From NCBI RefSeq assembly GCF_000424065.1, contig NZ_AUJE01000006.1, positions 62,001 to 126,000 on the forward strand: 64,000 nt of DNA. Direction: 5' to 3'. Both the position numbers and the translations under genes were made by a program. Each line of letters starts with the position of its first letter. The first letter of the stretch is position 1. The notes under the pieces are model-generated. The model made no database searches. It saw nothing but the letters and a program-made list of their open reading frames with translations, and was not told where the DNA came from. Source of the stretch: Selenomonas ruminantium subsp. ruminantium ATCC 12561. GTDB taxonomy: Bacteria > Bacillota > Negativicutes > Selenomonadales > Selenomonadaceae. This document shows, one piece after another, positions 63,421-64,000 of this stretch.

Positions 63421-64000
63421 ATGATTATAACAAAAACACCTTTCCGTATGTCATTTTTCGGAGGTGGTACAGATATGAAGGAATTTTACGAAGAATATGG
63501 CGGTGCAGTTCTTTCGACAACGTTTGATAAATACTGTTATGTAACGGCTAGACATTTGCCCCGGTTCTTCGATTACTCTAATGAGTTCGTGTACGCAAAT
63601 ATAGAGCGAGTGCAGGAATTAGACGAAATAGCACATCCACTGATTCGGAATTTGATGAAATTCAAGGACATGCATGAGATTCGTTTATCCTACGAAGCGG
63701 ATTTACCGGCTCGTACTGGCTTAGGGACCTCTTCCTCCTTTGCTGTTGGCATGCTGAATGCTTTTTATGGTATCAAAGGCAAGATGGTAGATAAGAGACG
63801 TCTCGCGGATGAAGCCATATATGTCGAACGTGTTCTCTGTAATGAAGCAGGTGGTATTCAGGATCAGATTGCGGCAGCCTTTGGTGGTTTGAATAGGATT
63901 GATATGGATAAGGATGGCTATAAAGTATCTCCGTTGACGATATCCAACCAAAGAAAAAATGAATTTAACGATAATCTGATGCTCTTTTTTACGGGATTTT
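63421..64000 (+). CDS. GHMP kinase, heptose-7-phosphate kinase-like (truncated by window end)
   Basis: The frame opens at ATG 63421 (GGAGA upstream) and has no stop before base 64000. The 193 visible residues have PFRMSFFGGGTDMKEFYEEYGG at the N-terminus and the GHMP ATP-binding motif LGTSSSFAVGMLNAF near residue 101, followed by NEAGGIQDQIAAAFGG. This resembles D-glycero-D-manno-heptose 7-phosphate kinase (HddA/WcbL), which would supply GDP-heptose to the capsule. Fucokinase-type relatives share these motifs. Partner genes probably continue beyond the window. Confidence 0.8.
   Translation, partial: MIITKTPFRMSFFGGGTDMKEFYEEYGGAVLSTTFDKYCYVTARHLPRFFDYSNEFVYANIERVQELDEIAHPLIRNLMKFKDMHEIRLSYEADLPARTGLGTSSSFAVGMLNAFYGIKGKMVDKRRLADEAIYVERVLCNEAGGIQDQIAAAFGGLNRIDMDKDGYKVSPLTISNQRKNEFNDNLMLFFTGF

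Overview
The window looks like the chromosome of a diderm Firmicute of the Negativicutes, probably Selenomonas, Mitsuokella or a relative; this is inferred from gene content only. An outer-membrane porin, periplasm-directed enzymes and O-antigen-type genes sit beside a Firmicutes-style housekeeping order (phoH-ybeY-era-DUF502-recO, an Lrp/aminotransferase pair, two-subunit serine dehydratase).

Layout. (1) 1-18.5 kb is a surface-glycan locus. It opens with AT-rich glycosyltransferases, a pyruvyl transferase and a flippase, followed by an SDR plus MenD-like TPP enzyme pair. A nested, broken insertion-sequence scar follows (7.4-9.7 kb; IS110 inside an IS5-like element), then an Rpn-type nuclease gene. 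After that come UDP-galactopyranose mutase, a four-gene cassette (UbiA-type prenyltransferase, small DMT transporter, divergent PAP2, GT-C glycosyltransferase) that looks like a lipid-linked furanose donor system, and galU-rmlA-rmlC-rmlB. (2) 18.6-23.7 kb is a corrinoid block: cobalamin riboswitch with terminator, exported CbiK, CbiL and a BtuFCD-like importer. (3) 23.7-35.6 kb is core metabolism: thioredoxin, tRNA-Pro, aminotransferase/Lrp, purL, an orphan DhaM, a DUF2156 gene with no ordinary start codon, phoH, ybeY, era, DUF502 and recO. (4) 35.6-42.4 kb is a sucrose/fructan island spanning both membranes: LacI regulator, tandem operators, cytoplasmic GH32, MFS symporter, porin and secreted GH32-like enzyme. 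(5) 42.4-48.0 kb has a BrkB protein and a compact type II secretion/type IV pilus-like operon (G-O-H-I-J-K-L-M order) with no motor ATPase, platform protein or secretin nearby. (6) 48.1-53.6 kb has aroC-aroK-aroB, dapA and sdaAB-sdaAA. (7) 53.7-64 kb is a second glycan locus of Wzy/Wzz type: RHH protein, Wzz, initiating phosphotransferase, glycosyltransferases, UDP-glucose dehydrogenase, UDP-glucuronate epimerase, EpsG-like polymerase and a truncated heptose-kinase-like gene.

The most unusual points are: the lipid-linked furanose cassette; the nested IS with a possible bridge-RNA region and a fold-back hairpin over the IS5 transposase start; a second SDR gene cut off exactly at the IS5 end; a nine-G tract lying between the -35 and -10 boxes of the second glycan operon, with an eight-G tract inside one of its glycosyltransferase genes, both candidates for phase variation; and the motor-less pseudopilin operon whose main pilin has Ser instead of Glu at position 5. 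All functional statements rest on reading motifs and context by eye; no database search was possible.
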